A model generated the notes under the pieces. That model was not told where the DNA came from. It worked only from the letters and a program-made list of their open reading frames with translations, and ran no database searches. 64,000 bases of DNA from positions 53,428 to 117,427 of the forward strand of contig JAUCSE010000034.1 in the NCBI GenBank assembly GCA_030445275.1, given 5' to 3'. Origin of the DNA: Mucilaginibacter sp. (GTDB taxonomy: Bacteria; Bacteroidota; Bacteroidia; Sphingobacteriales; Sphingobacteriaceae). Shown in pieces: positions 9,350-18,775 of the stretch (positions are counted from its first letter, which is position 1; every line of letters begins with the position of its first letter). A program made the translations under genes and the position numbers.

Positions 9350-10527
9350 AACTGGCCCCCTGCAACAGAATATTCATTATAAATACCTGCACCATTACCT
9401 ATTAATGAGCTGTAGATAGATGGCGCGTAACCAATTTTATTTGTATAATAAGTGCTTAATTCTAAACTGAAATTTTCAAACTCTTCCTGTTTTACTAATG
9501 CTATTGCACAACCGCCGAAACCGGCGCCTGTCATTCGCGCGCCGGCTACCGCTGGGTTGGTTTTGGCGTATTCTACTACCACATCAAGCTCTTTACCGCT
9601 AACTTCGTAAAGGTCGCGTAAAGAGTCGTGCGAGGCATACATTAGTTTGCCAAATTCGGCCAGGTTATTATTTGCTAAAGCATTGGCAGCTAATTTAACC
9701 CTGTCATTCTCTTCAATAACATGTTTGGCCCGTTTGCACACTACCTCATTAGTTATTAAATGTTTGTATTGATTAAAAGTAGTGGTATCAATATCGCATA
9801 AATAATTAATGTCAAGTTCCTGCTTAAGTGCAGTTAATGCTGTTTGGCACTCCTCAACACGTTTATTGTATTTTGATTCGACCAGCTTGCGCGATTTATT
9901 GGTGTTGATAATAGCCAGCACATAATTTTTGATGTTGCTATTAACCAGCTCATAATTTAAGGTATTACAATTTAATATAATGGCTTTATCCTTCTCGCCA
10001 AAGGCTACCGCGAACTGATCCATAATGCCACAATTCATCCCGATGAAATTGTTTTCTACTGATTTAGCAATTTTCACCAAATCAAGTTTAGAATAGCCGG
10101 TATTGAATAATTCATTTAAGGCAAAAGCGGTAACTACCTCAATAGATGCAGACGATGATAAGCCCGCGCCAATAGGGATATCACCAAAATACAACATATC
10201 CAATCCATGAAATTGATGGCCGTCTTTTAAAAAATGATCAATTACGCCAAGCGGAAAGTTAAACCATCCATCGCCGATTTTTTGATAGCTACTTTGTAAT
10301 GGAATATCTGGTGCATCATTAAAATTTAAACTTCTGAAACGAAAAACACCATCCGGATTAGGGGCTATAAGCAGGTAAGTGCCAAATGTTATGGCACAGG
10401 GCATAACCAGGCCGCCATTGTAATCAATATGTTCGCCTATCAGATTTATACGTCCGGGCGAAAAGTAGGCGCTTTCGGCTTCTTTATTATATATATCACT
10501 AAACTTTTGCGATAAACCGTATTTCAT
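9346..10527 (-). CDS. galK: Galactokinase
   Basis: A 393-residue GHMP kinase. It has the galactokinase signature PGRINLIGEHIDYNGG near residue 25, the ATP-binding loop IPIGAGLSSSASIE (about 117-130) and the C-terminal GARMTGAGFGGCAIAL. The catalytic Asp lies in the MNCGIMDQFAVAFG segment. It phosphorylates alpha-D-galactose at C1 as the first committed Leloir step. No galT or galE is adjacent in this window. It is the first gene of a minus-strand run with the TrmH and YdeI-like genes and is divergent from the YCII gene. Confidence 0.95.
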   Translation of the reverse strand: MKYGLSQKFSDIYNKEAESAYFSPGRINLIGEHIDYNGGLVMPCAITFGTYLLIAPNPDGVFRFRSLNFNDAPDIPLQSSYQKIGDGWFNFPLGVIDHFLKDGHQFHGLDMLYFGDIPIGAGLSSSASIEVVTAFALNELFNTGYSKLDLVKIAKSVENNFIGMNCGIMDQFAVAFGEKDKAIILNCNTLNYELVNSNIKNYVLAIINTNKSRKLVESKYNKRVEECQTALTALKQELDINYLCDIDTTTFNQYKHLITNEVVCKRAKHVIEENDRVKLAANALANNNLAEFGKLMYASHDSLRDLYEVSGKELDVVVEYAKTNPAVAGARMTGAGFGGCAIALVKQEEFENFSLELSTYYTNKIGYAPSIYSSLIGNGAGIYNEYSVAGGQL

Positions 10528-10613
10528 TTCAGGCTATTTTTATTGATAAACAAATAAACAGAAAAGATACTGACTTGTTAAGCTATATTAGTATAAAATT
10601 TAATATTAAGCCA

Positions 10614-10904
10614 ATGGATCAATACCTAATTACCGGATACGACTATACCGATGACGGAGCATTTGAACGAAGAATGAACGTAAGGCCCCATCATTTGGAT
10701 GGCGTAAGGGAACTTAAGGCAAAAGGCAATTATATTATAGGTGGCGCTATGCTAAATGAAGAAGGTAAAATGATAGGCTCTACAATGATACTGCAGTTTG
10801 AAAATGAAGAAGAGTTAGAAGCGTGGAAACTTAACGAGTTTTATATCACTCAAAAAATTTGGGAATCTGTAGATATAAAGCCCTTTAAAGTTGCCGATGT
10901 TTAA
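10614..10904 (+). CDS. YCII-related domain protein
   Basis: Read from the ATG at 10614 it encodes 96 residues, the standard length of a single YCII domain. The frame is open further upstream from a TTG at 10575, but that would add 13 non-conserved residues. Conserved YciI features are seen in MDQYLITGYDYTD, RPHHLDGVRELKAKGNYIIG and MILQFENEEELEAW. YciI-like proteins have a ferredoxin-like fold with a His/Asp pair; the reaction is unknown in most members. It is probably cytosolic and monocistronic. Confidence 0.78.
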   Translation: MDQYLITGYDYTDDGAFERRMNVRPHHLDGVRELKAKGNYIIGGAMLNEEGKMIGSTMILQFENEEELEAWKLNEFYITQKIWESVDIKPFKVADV

Positions 10905-10941
10905 TAAAAACAACTATAAGTAATGCATAGCTGTTTTTATT
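10903..10941. terminator. Bidirectional terminator between YCII gene and lipoprotein gene
   Basis: AATAAAAACAACTAT pairs imperfectly with ATAGCTGTTTTTATT across an 8-base loop. It lies between the convergent genes ending at 10904 and 10937, with A and T tracts on both sides. Confidence 0.55.
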
Positions 10942-11689
10942 GTTGCTTGACTACTGTACCCGTTATAAGATTAACAAAATAAACAGTACTGTTAAGTGTT
11001 AAAATTGCTAAACTGCTACCGTTAAAAGTTAACGCGCCGGTAAAACTAAATGAGCCTTTTTTTGGCGTGCTTCCGCTTATGGTAGCAGTTGCAGTACCAC
11101 CGGTAATACCTGCCGGAGTTGTGGCTGTAGCTTTTTTAATAATTAAATTTTTAATAACGATGTCAATATTTACGGTTCCGTTTTTTGTTGTATCAGCCTT
11201 TAGTTTAAAATTGCCGGTGCTTTTGTAAGTTCCGTTAATTGCATAAACGGTTGCAGTTGGCGTTAAGCCGGCAACTGTAAAATTAGTGCTGCCGCTATTA
11301 GTTACAAACATTTTCGGGCCATTAAAATAGCCGGCATAAGTAAGGCTGCTGGTTACATTATCAGGCAGGTTATTAGTATTGCAATTAAGCTTATTGGTAA
11401 TTTTTTCTTTATAGCCATAGGTAGTTTCTGCAGCGGGCGGGCTTTGATGCGATATAGAATCTATTTTGGGAATACCACAACCAGAGGCCTTGGAAAATAA
11501 CGCTTGCGAACTCAACGCAACATCTGATTGAATTGTAGTAAGGCCACTTGAATTTGATGCTAATGAACTACCAATAATGTTGGCGGCATCTTCAATAGAA
11601 ACATTTGCTGCTGATGAGACACTAAGCTTTTTACAGGAAGCAAATGCTAAAAGAATAAACGGGATTAGAAGCAGTAGGGGCTTTTTCAT
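10937..11689 (-). CDS. Hypothetical exported lipoprotein, Ser/Thr/Gly-rich
   Basis: A 250-residue protein with a signal peptide (MKKPLLLLIPFILLAFASC) whose lipobox ends in Cys19, so it is expected to be lipidated and held in the periplasm or outer membrane. The mature part is rich in Thr, Ser, Asn and Gly with alternating hydrophobic stretches, suggesting a beta-sandwich or beta-rich fold, and has two cysteines (SGCGIPK, LNCNTN) that could form a disulfide. I do not recognise a family. It is transcribed alone, divergent from the HAD gene. Confidence 0.7.
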   Translation of the reverse strand: MKKPLLLLIPFILLAFASCKKLSVSSAANVSIEDAANIIGSSLASNSSGLTTIQSDVALSSQALFSKASGCGIPKIDSISHQSPPAAETTYGYKEKITNKLNCNTNNLPDNVTSSLTYAGYFNGPKMFVTNSGSTNFTVAGLTPTATVYAINGTYKSTGNFKLKADTTKNGTVNIDIVIKNLIIKKATATTPAGITGGTATATISGSTPKKGSFSFTGALTFNGSSLAILTLNSTVYFVNLITGTVVKQQ

Positions 11690-11760
11690 AATCTTTTTAA
11701 ATCAGGGTAATAGTTAATGTCTAAAATTAAAATATTTATTTGGCATTACATTAATATGAC

Positions 11761-11820
11761 ATTGCAATTTTTGAACAATTGTTGAGCAATAATTGCATTT
11801 TTGAACAATAATGGAGCAGA
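11761..11820 (+). repeat. Two near-identical tandem 30-31 bp repeats spanning a start codon
   Basis: The segment ATTGCAATTTTTGAACAAT starting at 11761 recurs as ATTGCATTTTTGAACAAT at 11792. The flanks also match (TTGAGCA against ATGGAGCA). The second copy contains the start codon at 11811 of the HAD hydrolase gene. Confidence 0.75.
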
Positions 11821-12449
11821 TTGCAGTTATATACGACCTGGATGATACAATTTTATCTACACGAAGCATTCCTGAGTCGACATTTGAGCCGGTATTTGAT
11901 GCTATTCGTTTAGCTAATGATGGCAGGTTACCTAATGATATACTCGAAATCGCCTTCAATGAGCTATGGCGGCAACCTATGGATAAGGTTGCCTTAGCAT
12001 ATGGTTTTAATGAGCAAATGGTTGATGCCTGTAAAACAGCTTTAATTAACACCAATTATGAGTTGACACTTTCTCCGTTTGATGACTTTACTGTAATTAA
12101 AGAAATTAAGGGGATGCGAATGTTGGTTACAACTGGTATAACCAAACTTCAACAGGCTAAAATAAATGCATTATTTAAAAATGATGATTTTGATGAGATA
12201 CTAATTGATGACCCATACCAGGAGAATCGGTTAGGAAAAAAGAAAATATTTGCCATGATAGCCGGACGTTATAAACTTAATATGAATCAAGTCTGGATTG
12301 TTGGCGATAATCCTGAATCGGAAATAGCGGTAGGTAATGAGTTAGGGATGAATACGGTACAAATACTTCGCCCCGGCATTGTGGAATCTGGTAAAGCGAA
12401 TTACACTATCCAATCCTTTCATGAATTAAAAGGATTGATCAATAAATAA
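11811..12449 (+). CDS. HAD-family hydrolase
   Basis: A 212-residue haloacid-dehalogenase-type phosphatase. Motif I is DLDDTILST (residues 9-17), motif II is LVTTGITK, motif III is the Lys near RLGKKKIFA and motif IV is WIVGDNPESEIAVGNELG. The helical insert after motif I gives it a C1-capped, phosphoglycolate-phosphatase-like layout. The substrate is unknown. Translation starts inside a tandem 30-bp repeat and a strong bidirectional terminator follows at once. Confidence 0.8.
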   Translation: MEQIAVIYDLDDTILSTRSIPESTFEPVFDAIRLANDGRLPNDILEIAFNELWRQPMDKVALAYGFNEQMVDACKTALINTNYELTLSPFDDFTVIKEIKGMRMLVTTGITKLQQAKINALFKNDDFDEILIDDPYQENRLGKKKIFAMIAGRYKLNMNQVWIVGDNPESEIAVGNELGMNTVQILRPGIVESGKANYTIQSFHELKGLINK

Positions 12450-12490
12450 AAAAAAGGATGCTGTATTTATTGCAGCATCCTTTTTTATTT
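12447..12490. terminator. Bidirectional rho-independent terminator
   Basis: GGATGCTG and the partner CAGCATCC (with extra pairing) form a stem around TATTTATTG, flanked by an A-run on the left and TTTTTT on the right. It separates the convergent HAD and aldo/keto reductase genes. Confidence 0.85.
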
Positions 12491-12503
12491 ATGTCCCTTT
12501 AAT

Positions 12504-13367
12504 TTAAGCGGGGGATATACTATTAAGTGCCTCCATATCCTGTTCAGTCAATTCAACCGAAGTTGTTTTCATATTCTCTTCCAAATGCTCAACACTTGAG
12601 GTGCCGGGTATTAACAGAATATTATCAGCATGATTTAATAACCAGCTTAACGCAACCTGGTGAACAGTGGCATTGTGTTTATCAGCAATAGTTTTTAGTT
12701 TTTCCTGCGCTGCTACATTACCCGCATTAAGCGGGAACCACGGAATAAAGGCAATGTTATGCTCTTTGCAATAATCTAACACCGGTTCCCATTTACGGTT
12801 ATCAACGCTGTACATATTTTGTACAGATACCACTTCAAAATATTGCTGCGCGTTTTTAATGTCATCAACATTAACCTCTGATAAACCGATGTGTTTTATC
12901 TTCCCATCCTGTTGTGCCTTTTGTAAAAACTCAAAAGTTTTTTCTGCAGGTACATTTGGATCTATGCGATGTAGCTGATACAAGTTTATCCGGGCAAGTT
13001 TTAAACGTTTTAAGCTCCCTTCCAAAGCTTCTTTTAAATGCTCCGGACTGGCATCAATGGGCCATTGGTCAGGGCCGGTTCGGGTTAGCCCGCCTTTGGT
13101 GCCAATAACCAGGTCGGCTGGGTATGGGTAAAGTGCTTCGGCTATTAATTCTTCCGAAACGTAAGGGCCATAGCTATCAGCCGTATCAATAAAGTTTACG
13201 CCCAGCTCAACCGCGCGTTTTAATACACGGATAGCTTCATCTTTATCATTTGGCGGTCCCCATATACCTTTACCGGTAATGCGCATAGCGCCGTAGCCCA
13301 TGCGGTTAATTTCCAAATCGCCCCCAATACTAAAAGTTGTTTGGTATGTTTTAATTGTAGTTGCCAT
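12504..13367 (-). CDS. Aldo/keto reductase
   Basis: A 287-residue AKR-superfamily TIM barrel. The catalytic tetrad is visible as Asp and Tyr in NFIDTADSYGPYVSEE, Lys in VIGTKGGLTR and His in LYQLHRIDPNVP. The NADPH-binding end is seen in NILLIPGTSSVEHLEEN. Such enzymes reduce aldehydes or ketones, and the physiological substrate is unknown here. The sequence resembles the plant-type pyridoxal reductase/Tas-like AKRs. Monocistronic, with its 3' end facing the HAD gene across a shared terminator. Confidence 0.85.
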   Translation of the reverse strand: MATTIKTYQTTFSIGGDLEINRMGYGAMRITGKGIWGPPNDKDEAIRVLKRAVELGVNFIDTADSYGPYVSEELIAEALYPYPADLVIGTKGGLTRTGPDQWPIDASPEHLKEALEGSLKRLKLARINLYQLHRIDPNVPAEKTFEFLQKAQQDGKIKHIGLSEVNVDDIKNAQQYFEVVSVQNMYSVDNRKWEPVLDYCKEHNIAFIPWFPLNAGNVAAQEKLKTIADKHNATVHQVALSWLLNHADNILLIPGTSSVEHLEENMKTTSVELTEQDMEALNSISPA

Positions 13368-13450
13368 GATGTAATTAGTTACTTAGTTTATGGTAAAATA
13401 ACAGGTATTATGGCAGATTGTTCGCTACAGATATGTCATCTAAAATAATA

Positions 13451-16060
13451 TTACCCTTTAATTACACGCTGTATCTCGTCAAGTTTCATCAGGGCCTCAA
13501 CAGGAGTAAGGGTATTTACATCGAGGTTATTCAGTGTGTCGCGGATTTTCACCAGCACCGGGTCATCAATGCTGAACATTTGCATTTGCACCGCCTGCTT
13601 TTGCACTTTGCGGATGCTATCTTTTATATGTTCGCCGCCGGTGCGTTCATTCTCCAGCTTTTTCAGGATTTCATTAGCACGTGATAAAACTTTTTGTGGC
13701 ATACCTGCCAGTTTTGCTACGTGTATACCAAAGCTATGCTCACTACCACCCGGTACCAGTTTGCGCAGGAATATGATCTGGTGACCAATTTCTTTAACCG
13801 TTACATTATAATTTTTGATGCGGTTAAAGCTATTGCTCAATTCATTGAGTTCATGGTAGTGGGTTGCAAACAGTGTTTTGGCTTTTGTTGATGGATGATT
13901 ATGCAAATACTCGGCAATAGACCAGGCGATGGAAATACCATCATAAGTGGATGTACCCCGGCCAATTTCATCAAGCAATATTAAACTCCTGTCTGATAAA
14001 TTATTGAGGATACTTGCTGTTTCGTTCATCTCCACCATAAAGGTTGATTCGCCGGATGATAAGTTATCAGATGCGCCAACCCGTGTAAATATCTTATCCA
14101 CCAAACCCAGTGATGCCGATTTTGCAGGTACAAAACAACCCATCTGGGCCATTAATACAATGAGCCCTGTTTGCCTTAAAAGTGCCGATTTACCCGCCAT
14201 GTTTGGCCCGGTAATGATAATGATCTGTTGTGTTTCTGAATCCAGGAATACATCATTGGTAATGTATTCGTCGCCCTGCGGCAGGTTTTTTTCTATAACC
14301 GGGTGGCGGCCGCCTTTAATATCAATTACCTTACTGTCATTCATTTCGGGTTTGACGTAGTAATTCTTTATAGATATAGTGGCAAAGTTTAGCAGCACAT
14401 CCAATCTTGCTATCAACTGCGCGTTTAGCTGGATGGGTTTTATAAATTCGGCCAACGCATACAATAGGTCGTTGTATAATTTGGTTTCCAGCGCTAATAT
14501 CTTTTCTTCGGCGCCAAGTATTTGTTCTTCGTATTCTTTTAATTCGGGAGTGATATATCGTTCAGCATTTACAAGGGTCTGCTTACGTATCCATTCGGTT
14601 GGCACCTTCTCGCGGTGACTATGTGTAACCTCAAGATAATACCCAAACACATTATTAAACGATACTTTCAGCGATGGTATGCCGGTGCTTTCTGCCTCGC
14701 GTTTTTGAATTTCCAGCAAGTAACCTTTTCCACCGAATGCTATCTTGCGCAGGCGGTCCAGTTCCTCATTAATACCATCATTCATTACCGAGCCCTTTAC
14801 CAGCATAACCGGTGGTTCGGGGTGCAATTCCATCGCTATCTTTTCGCAGATTATGGTGCAGGGGTTCAACTGCTCACCAATAGCTTTTAGTGGCAGACTT
14901 ATAGATTGCTCGCACAGTTTTTTAATAGACTCGATAGCTATCAACGCCTTTTTTAGCTGGCAAACCTCGCGTGGGTTGGCTTTTTGAAGACCAACCTTGG
15001 ATACAAGCCTCTCCAGGTCACCAATCTGGCGGATGTATTGTTGCAGCTCTTCGCGCAGCTCTTCTTCGCCTATCAGGTATTCCACCACGCCCAGGCGGTC
15101 ATTTATCGGTTTGATCTCTTTTAGGGGCATTACAATCCAACGACGTAACAGGCGGGCACCCATAGGGGAGCAGGTATGGTCAAGCACATCGACCAAAGTC
15201 AATGCGTTTTCGTTGGCCGAGCCGATCAGTTCCAAATTGCGAACACTGAAACGATCAAGCCATAGATACCTATCCTCTTCAATCCGGCTGATGGCAGATA
15301 TATGCTGCAGGTTACGATGCTCTGTTTCATTTAGATAATGCAGCGCAACGCCTGCAGCCACAATACCCAGGTTTAGCTTATCTATACCGAAGCCCTTTAC
15401 AGATTTAACACCAAAGTGCTTCAGTAAGGTTTCGTGCGCGTAATCGCCGCTATAGGGCCATTCGTCGAGGGTGTAGGTATAGTAGCGGTCGCCGTAATAT
15501 TCTTTAAACTCGCTTTGGCGGCTTTTGGGGTAAATAATTTCGCTGGGGGTAAAGCCCTGCAGCAGCTTATCAATATAATCGCTGTTGCCTTGCGCTGTCA
15601 GGAACTCGCCGGTTGATATATCTATCAGGGCAATGCCAATGCTATTCTTTTCAAAATACAGCGATGCCAGGTAGTTGTTGCTTTTTTGATTAAGTATACC
15701 ATCGTTAACAGCAACGCCGGGGGTAACCAGTTCGGTAACGCCGCGTTTTACAATGGTTTTGGTGGTTTTTGGATCTTCGAGCTGGTCGCAAATGGCAACA
15801 CGCTGACCGGCACGCACCAGTTTAGGTAAATAAGTATCCAGCGAATGGTGCGGGAAGCCCGCCAGCTCAATAAATGTGGCAGCACCATTACCGCGGCGGG
15901 TAAGCGTAATGCCTAAAATGCCCGATGCCTTGATGGCATCTTCACCAAAGGTTTCGTAAAAATCGCCTACGCGAAACAGTAGCAAAGCACCGGGGTACTT
16001 AACCTTAATGGTATTATACTGCTGCATTAACGGTGTTTCTTTGGTAGCGTCTTTTGCCAA
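13451..16060 (-). CDS. mutS: DNA mismatch repair protein MutS
   Basis: An 869-residue MutS1. The N-terminal mismatch-recognition domain holds the Phe-x-Glu wedge in [13 protein letters not shown] (about residues 31-43). The connector, core and clamp domains follow, then the ATPase with Walker [16 protein letters not shown] (about 620) and Walker [17 protein letters not shown], and a C-terminal helix-rich tail. It recognises base mismatches and small loops and recruits MutL. The region upstream contains an unusual set of short repeats (16176-16462) and a family A palindrome, so its promoter is probably within about 100 bases of the ATG. Confidence 0.97.
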   Translation of the reverse strand: MAKDATKETPLMQQYNTIKVKYPGALLLFRVGDFYETFGEDAIKASGILGITLTRRGNGAATFIELAGFPHHSLDTYLPKLVRAGQRVAICDQLEDPKTTKTIVKRGVTELVTPGVAVNDGILNQKSNNYLASLYFEKNSIGIALIDISTGEFLTAQGNSDYIDKLLQGFTPSEIIYPKSRQSEFKEYYGDRYYTYTLDEWPYSGDYAHETLLKHFGVKSVKGFGIDKLNLGIVAAGVALHYLNETEHRNLQHISAISRIEEDRYLWLDRFSVRNLELIGSANENALTLVDVLDHTCSPMGARLLRRWIVMPLKEIKPINDRLGVVEYLIGEEELREELQQYIRQIGDLERLVSKVGLQKANPREVCQLKKALIAIESIKKLCEQSISLPLKAIGEQLNPCTIICEKIAMELHPEPPVMLVKGSVMNDGINEELDRLRKIAFGGKGYLLEIQKREAESTGIPSLKVSFNNVFGYYLEVTHSHREKVPTEWIRKQTLVNAERYITPELKEYEEQILGAEEKILALETKLYNDLLYALAEFIKPIQLNAQLIARLDVLLNFATISIKNYYVKPEMNDSKVIDIKGGRHPVIEKNLPQGDEYITNDVFLDSETQQIIIITGPNMAGKSALLRQTGLIVLMAQMGCFVPAKSASLGLVDKIFTRVGASDNLSSGESTFMVEMNETASILNNLSDRSLILLDEIGRGTSTYDGISIAWSIAEYLHNHPSTKAKTLFATHYHELNELSNSFNRIKNYNVTVKEIGHQIIFLRKLVPGGSEHSFGIHVAKLAGMPQKVLSRANEILKKLENERTGGEHIKDSIRKVQKQAVQMQMFSIDDPVLVKIRDTLNNLDVNTLTPVEALMKLDEIQRVIKG

Positions 16061-16175
16061 ACGGTTTATTCCTTTTTAAGTAAATGGTAAAGTTAATGCA
16101 TTGAACGGGCTTTAGCAGGATTGTTGAAAATTTAGAGAAATGTGGATAGCGATATTAAACCACTATGCAGCGTGT

Positions 16176-16221
16176 AGGTGTATACGTAAGTGTATACACC
16201 CATATACACCCGTATACACCT
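16176..16221. repeat. 10-bp tandem repeat inside an 11-bp inverted repeat, upstream of mutS
   Basis: AGGTGTATACG at 16176-16186 is the exact inverse of CGTATACACCT at 16211-16221. The right side consists of three consecutive 10-bp units sharing TATACACC (16191-16200, 16201-16210, 16211-16220), that is one helical turn apart. Confidence 0.75.
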
Positions 16222-16254
16222 GTGTCGCCGCGCCGGCTTATAACCTGCGTAGTT

Positions 16255-16462
16255 TGTTTCACAAATACATGAAACAAATGAAACAAGATTTTGAGTTAAA
16301 CTATTGTTTATGAGATAATTGTTAAAAAGTGGTGAAACAAAATGTAACAACTTATTAGTCAGTACTTTTAAGTATGATTTTATGTTTATATGTTGATAAT
16401 CAGATAGCTGCAAATTGCCTGATTTAGGAGTGATGAAACAAGATGATGAATCACATGAAACA
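16255..16462. repeat. Cluster of six TGAAACA heptamers, upstream of mutS
   Basis: TGAAACA occurs at 16270, 16279, 16333, 16434 and 16456 on the plus strand and inverted (TGTTTCA) at 16255. A seven-base word is expected far less than once in 200 bases. A related ATGTAACA occurs near 16343. The stretch has no credible gene. Confidence 0.65.
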
Positions 16463-16472
16463 CCCGCTTCCA

Positions 16473-16570
16473 CGTCATCGCGAGCATAGTGTGGCGATCT
16501 CTGCGCGCCAAGTCACCTGTTTATCTATCGTGTAGGGGATCGCCACACTCGTACCTCGTTCGCGATGACG
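16473..16570. repeat. Palindromic intergenic repeat, family A, copy 2 (inverted)
   Basis: It begins CGTCATCGCGAGCATAGTGT and ends with CGTTCGCGATGACG. Read on the minus strand it matches the left half of the 7821-7917 element base for base over most of 40 bases (GCGAACGAGGTACGAGTGTG shared). It has an inner pair TGTGGCGATC/GATCGCCACA. Confidence 0.8.
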
Positions 16571-16619
16571 CGAAGGGGGGCGCCCTTGTTAGCGTTTGTC
16601 ATCAGCAAGTACCGCGCAT

Positions 16620-17555
16620 TTATATATACCGCTGCACATCCGGATTAACCTTTTCCTCAAAAACCTCGGGCTGAATGATAACGAAGCGCATCAACCCATA
16701 TTCTTTTTTTATTTTTTCGCGGATACGGTCAATGGCATCATTTATCTGGGCAGTGTTTAGGTTGGGTTTAAAGGCTACTATCAGCATTAACAATATTTCT
16801 TTGGGCGATTGATAGGTAGATAAGATATGCATCAGGCTTAATGTTGCCTCGTCATCCTCTATTATTTGTTTGATACGTTGTTTGGTGTCTTTACGTATGC
16901 CTTCGCCCATAAGCAGGCTGCGGCTTTCTCTTGCCAGGATAAGCGATACGCCTACCAATATCAATCCAACCAATAAAGAGGCAACACCATCAATATATGG
17001 CTTGTTTAAATGGTGACTCAGATACAGGCATATCGCCACAATAAATAAACCAACAACCGCGGCGCTATCCTCAAACAATACTAAAAAGGTTGATGGGTCC
17101 TTACTTCTGATGATGGCTTGCCACCAGCTCAGGCCCTCACGCAGTTTGTTAAACTCAACTGCCGCAATAATCAGCGAGGAGCCTTCAAATATTACCGAAA
17201 TTGCCAGTACCACGTAGCTCCAGGTAACATCGCCCAGTTTTTCGGGTTCAATAATATGCGTTATTCCCTGGTAAATGGATATGCCGCCACCCAAACCAAA
17301 TATCAGTATAGATACCACAAACGACCAGAAATACAGTTCCTTACCATAGCCAAGGGGCCTATATTTATCCGGTTTCTTTTTACTAAGTCTTAGTCCCAAT
17401 AACAGTAATACCTGGTTAATGGTATCCACTACCGAGTGTATACCCTCCGCAATCATAGACGCGCTGTTGCTTACAGCGCCGGCTATAAATTTGGTAACCG
17501 CTATCAGCAGGTTTGCTAAAAGCGCCGCGTATATAGACTTGTTTGCTGCTGCCAT
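16620..17555 (-). CDS. Cation diffusion facilitator family transporter
   Basis: A 311-residue membrane protein with about six membrane segments and a C-terminal cytosolic domain of about 100 residues. The TM2 metal motif His/Asp is seen in SMIAEGIHSVVDTINQ (about residues 33-48), and TM5 carries LFEDSAAVVGLF. The C-terminal domain has LSTYQSPKEILLMLIVAF, the alpha-beta fold typical of the family. CDF proteins export Zn2+, Fe2+, Mn2+ or Cd2+ in exchange for protons. The AEGIHS and FEDSAA motifs resemble the ZnT9-like branch. Metal choice cannot be told. Monocistronic. Confidence 0.88.
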   Translation of the reverse strand: MAAANKSIYAALLANLLIAVTKFIAGAVSNSASMIAEGIHSVVDTINQVLLLLGLRLSKKKPDKYRPLGYGKELYFWSFVVSILIFGLGGGISIYQGITHIIEPEKLGDVTWSYVVLAISVIFEGSSLIIAAVEFNKLREGLSWWQAIIRSKDPSTFLVLFEDSAAVVGLFIVAICLYLSHHLNKPYIDGVASLLVGLILVGVSLILARESRSLLMGEGIRKDTKQRIKQIIEDDEATLSLMHILSTYQSPKEILLMLIVAFKPNLNTAQINDAIDRIREKIKKEYGLMRFVIIQPEVFEEKVNPDVQRYI

Positions 17556-17773
17556 TACAGGGATAAATGAAATAAGAGCTATTATGTTTGAAACCGCTGC
17601 AGTTTGTTGGTGAAATATTTTTTAGCAACTAAAAAAGCCTGCTAAATAGATGTGAATATTTTATTATTATTGTATGTAGCAACTATTTAAATAAGGTATA
17701 CGTAATATATGTAATAATATACCGCTAAAACCTTCAACCATAAATATTGTTTAAATTATAAATATCTTTATAT

Positions 17774-18439
17774 ATGAAAGCAAACCTTTATTCCAACACC
17801 TGCAGATTCTTATCAATTTCAATAATTGCTTTGTTGTTTGCCTTTAGTTTTTCTTCTTGTAAAAAAAATACTACTGTTACAGTATCATCAGCGTTAAATA
17901 TTATTAATGCCGGAGAGACATCTGCACCGCAGGACTTTTTTGTAGACGATGCCAAGGCAAATACTACCCCCATTGCTTATACACAAAGCACAGGTTATTT
18001 AAGTGTAAGCGGTAGTCACACTTGTAGTTTCAGAACATCGGGTACCGGCACTGTAAATAATACGTTTCCTGTAGCATTTGCTCCCGGCGCGTATTATAGT
18101 GTATATTATGCCGACGATAAATCTGCTCTTGGTATACAAGACGACAAAACAACGCCGCAAACAGGTAAAGCAAGGGTGCGTTTTATTAATTTAAGCACCA
18201 TTATGACAGCAAAAATTGATGTTTATATTGCCGGCGGCGCTGCAGTAGTTTCCGGCCTGGCCTATGAAAATTTTTCTGATTATTATGAGATCAACTCTTC
18301 TACCGCGCTTACTGTAAATGCTGCAGGTTCAACTACAGCACTGGTAAATATACCCGGTAATATACAAGCCGGAAAAATTTATACCATTTACGTTTCGGGA
18401 GCAACTGCTCTTAGCTACCATGTTGTACCAGAAAACTAA
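17774..18439 (+). CDS. DUF4397-like exported lipoprotein
   Basis: A 221-residue protein with a signal peptide ending in the lipobox AFSFSSCKK (Cys29), so a predicted lipoprotein. The mature part contains repeats of a beta-sandwich pattern, including KARVRFINLSTIMTAKIDVY, which is the hallmark of DUF4397 domains of Bacteroidota surface lipoproteins, and GNIQAGKIYTIYVSG near the end. Function is unknown; relatives are thought to be structural or adhesive. A terminator follows within 20 bases. Confidence 0.75.
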   Translation: MKANLYSNTCRFLSISIIALLFAFSFSSCKKNTTVTVSSALNIINAGETSAPQDFFVDDAKANTTPIAYTQSTGYLSVSGSHTCSFRTSGTGTVNNTFPVAFAPGAYYSVYYADDKSALGIQDDKTTPQTGKARVRFINLSTIMTAKIDVYIAGGAAVVSGLAYENFSDYYEINSSTALTVNAAGSTTALVNIPGNIQAGKIYTIYVSGATALSYHVVPEN

Positions 18440-18454
18440 TTAATTAACTTATAA

Positions 18455-18496
18455 TAAAAGCCCTGCCCAACGAAAGTTGAGCAGGGCTTTTTGTTG
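18455..18496 (+). terminator. Rho-independent terminator
   Basis: AAAAGCCCTGCCCAAC pairs with the downstream GAGCAGGGCTTTT arm, ending in a T-rich tract, directly after the DUF4397-like lipoprotein gene. Confidence 0.85.
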
Positions 18497-18524
18497 TTTG
18501 CTGAATTATCATTTACTTAGGGCC

Positions 18525-18596
18525 ATGTTAAAAATAATAGCCCTGGCAGCAGTGTTTATTTTAATTATTATGTATATACGTACCATGAGGCGGTGA
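18525..18596 (+). CDS. Possible 23-residue single-pass membrane peptide
   Basis: An ATG-to-TGA frame encodes a peptide with hydrophobic core IIALAAVFILIIMYI and a basic tail RTMRR, the layout of a small single-span membrane protein with the positive end inside. There is no good ribosome site, and the peptide is short enough to arise by chance. It lies in the 336-base gap between the terminator at 18496 and the methyltransferase gene; the rest of that gap shows nothing. Confidence 0.25.
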   Translation: MLKIIALAAVFILIIMYIRTMRR

Positions 18597-18775
18597 CTCA
18601 CCCGGTTAAAGCTGCGCTTGAGAGGCTGCCTCAAAAGTAAATAAATTGAGATACGAAATATATTTTTGCGTCATAAAAACTCTGTGTTACTTTGCGCATA
18701 TTCTTAGCGTTCTCAGTGGTAAAATTAAGAGGGTGCTGAATTAGTACAGATTGCAAAACCTAAATACAATCTATT

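Noticed and set aside
16255..16462. Possible CRISPR array from repeated TGAAACA words
   Set aside because: The repeats are only 7 bases, irregularly spaced and partly inverted, and no cas gene is present.
16132..16473. Minus-strand 113-residue ORF upstream of mutS
   Set aside because: It is made of the TATACACC and TGAAACA repeats, has no protein-like pattern and no ribosome site.
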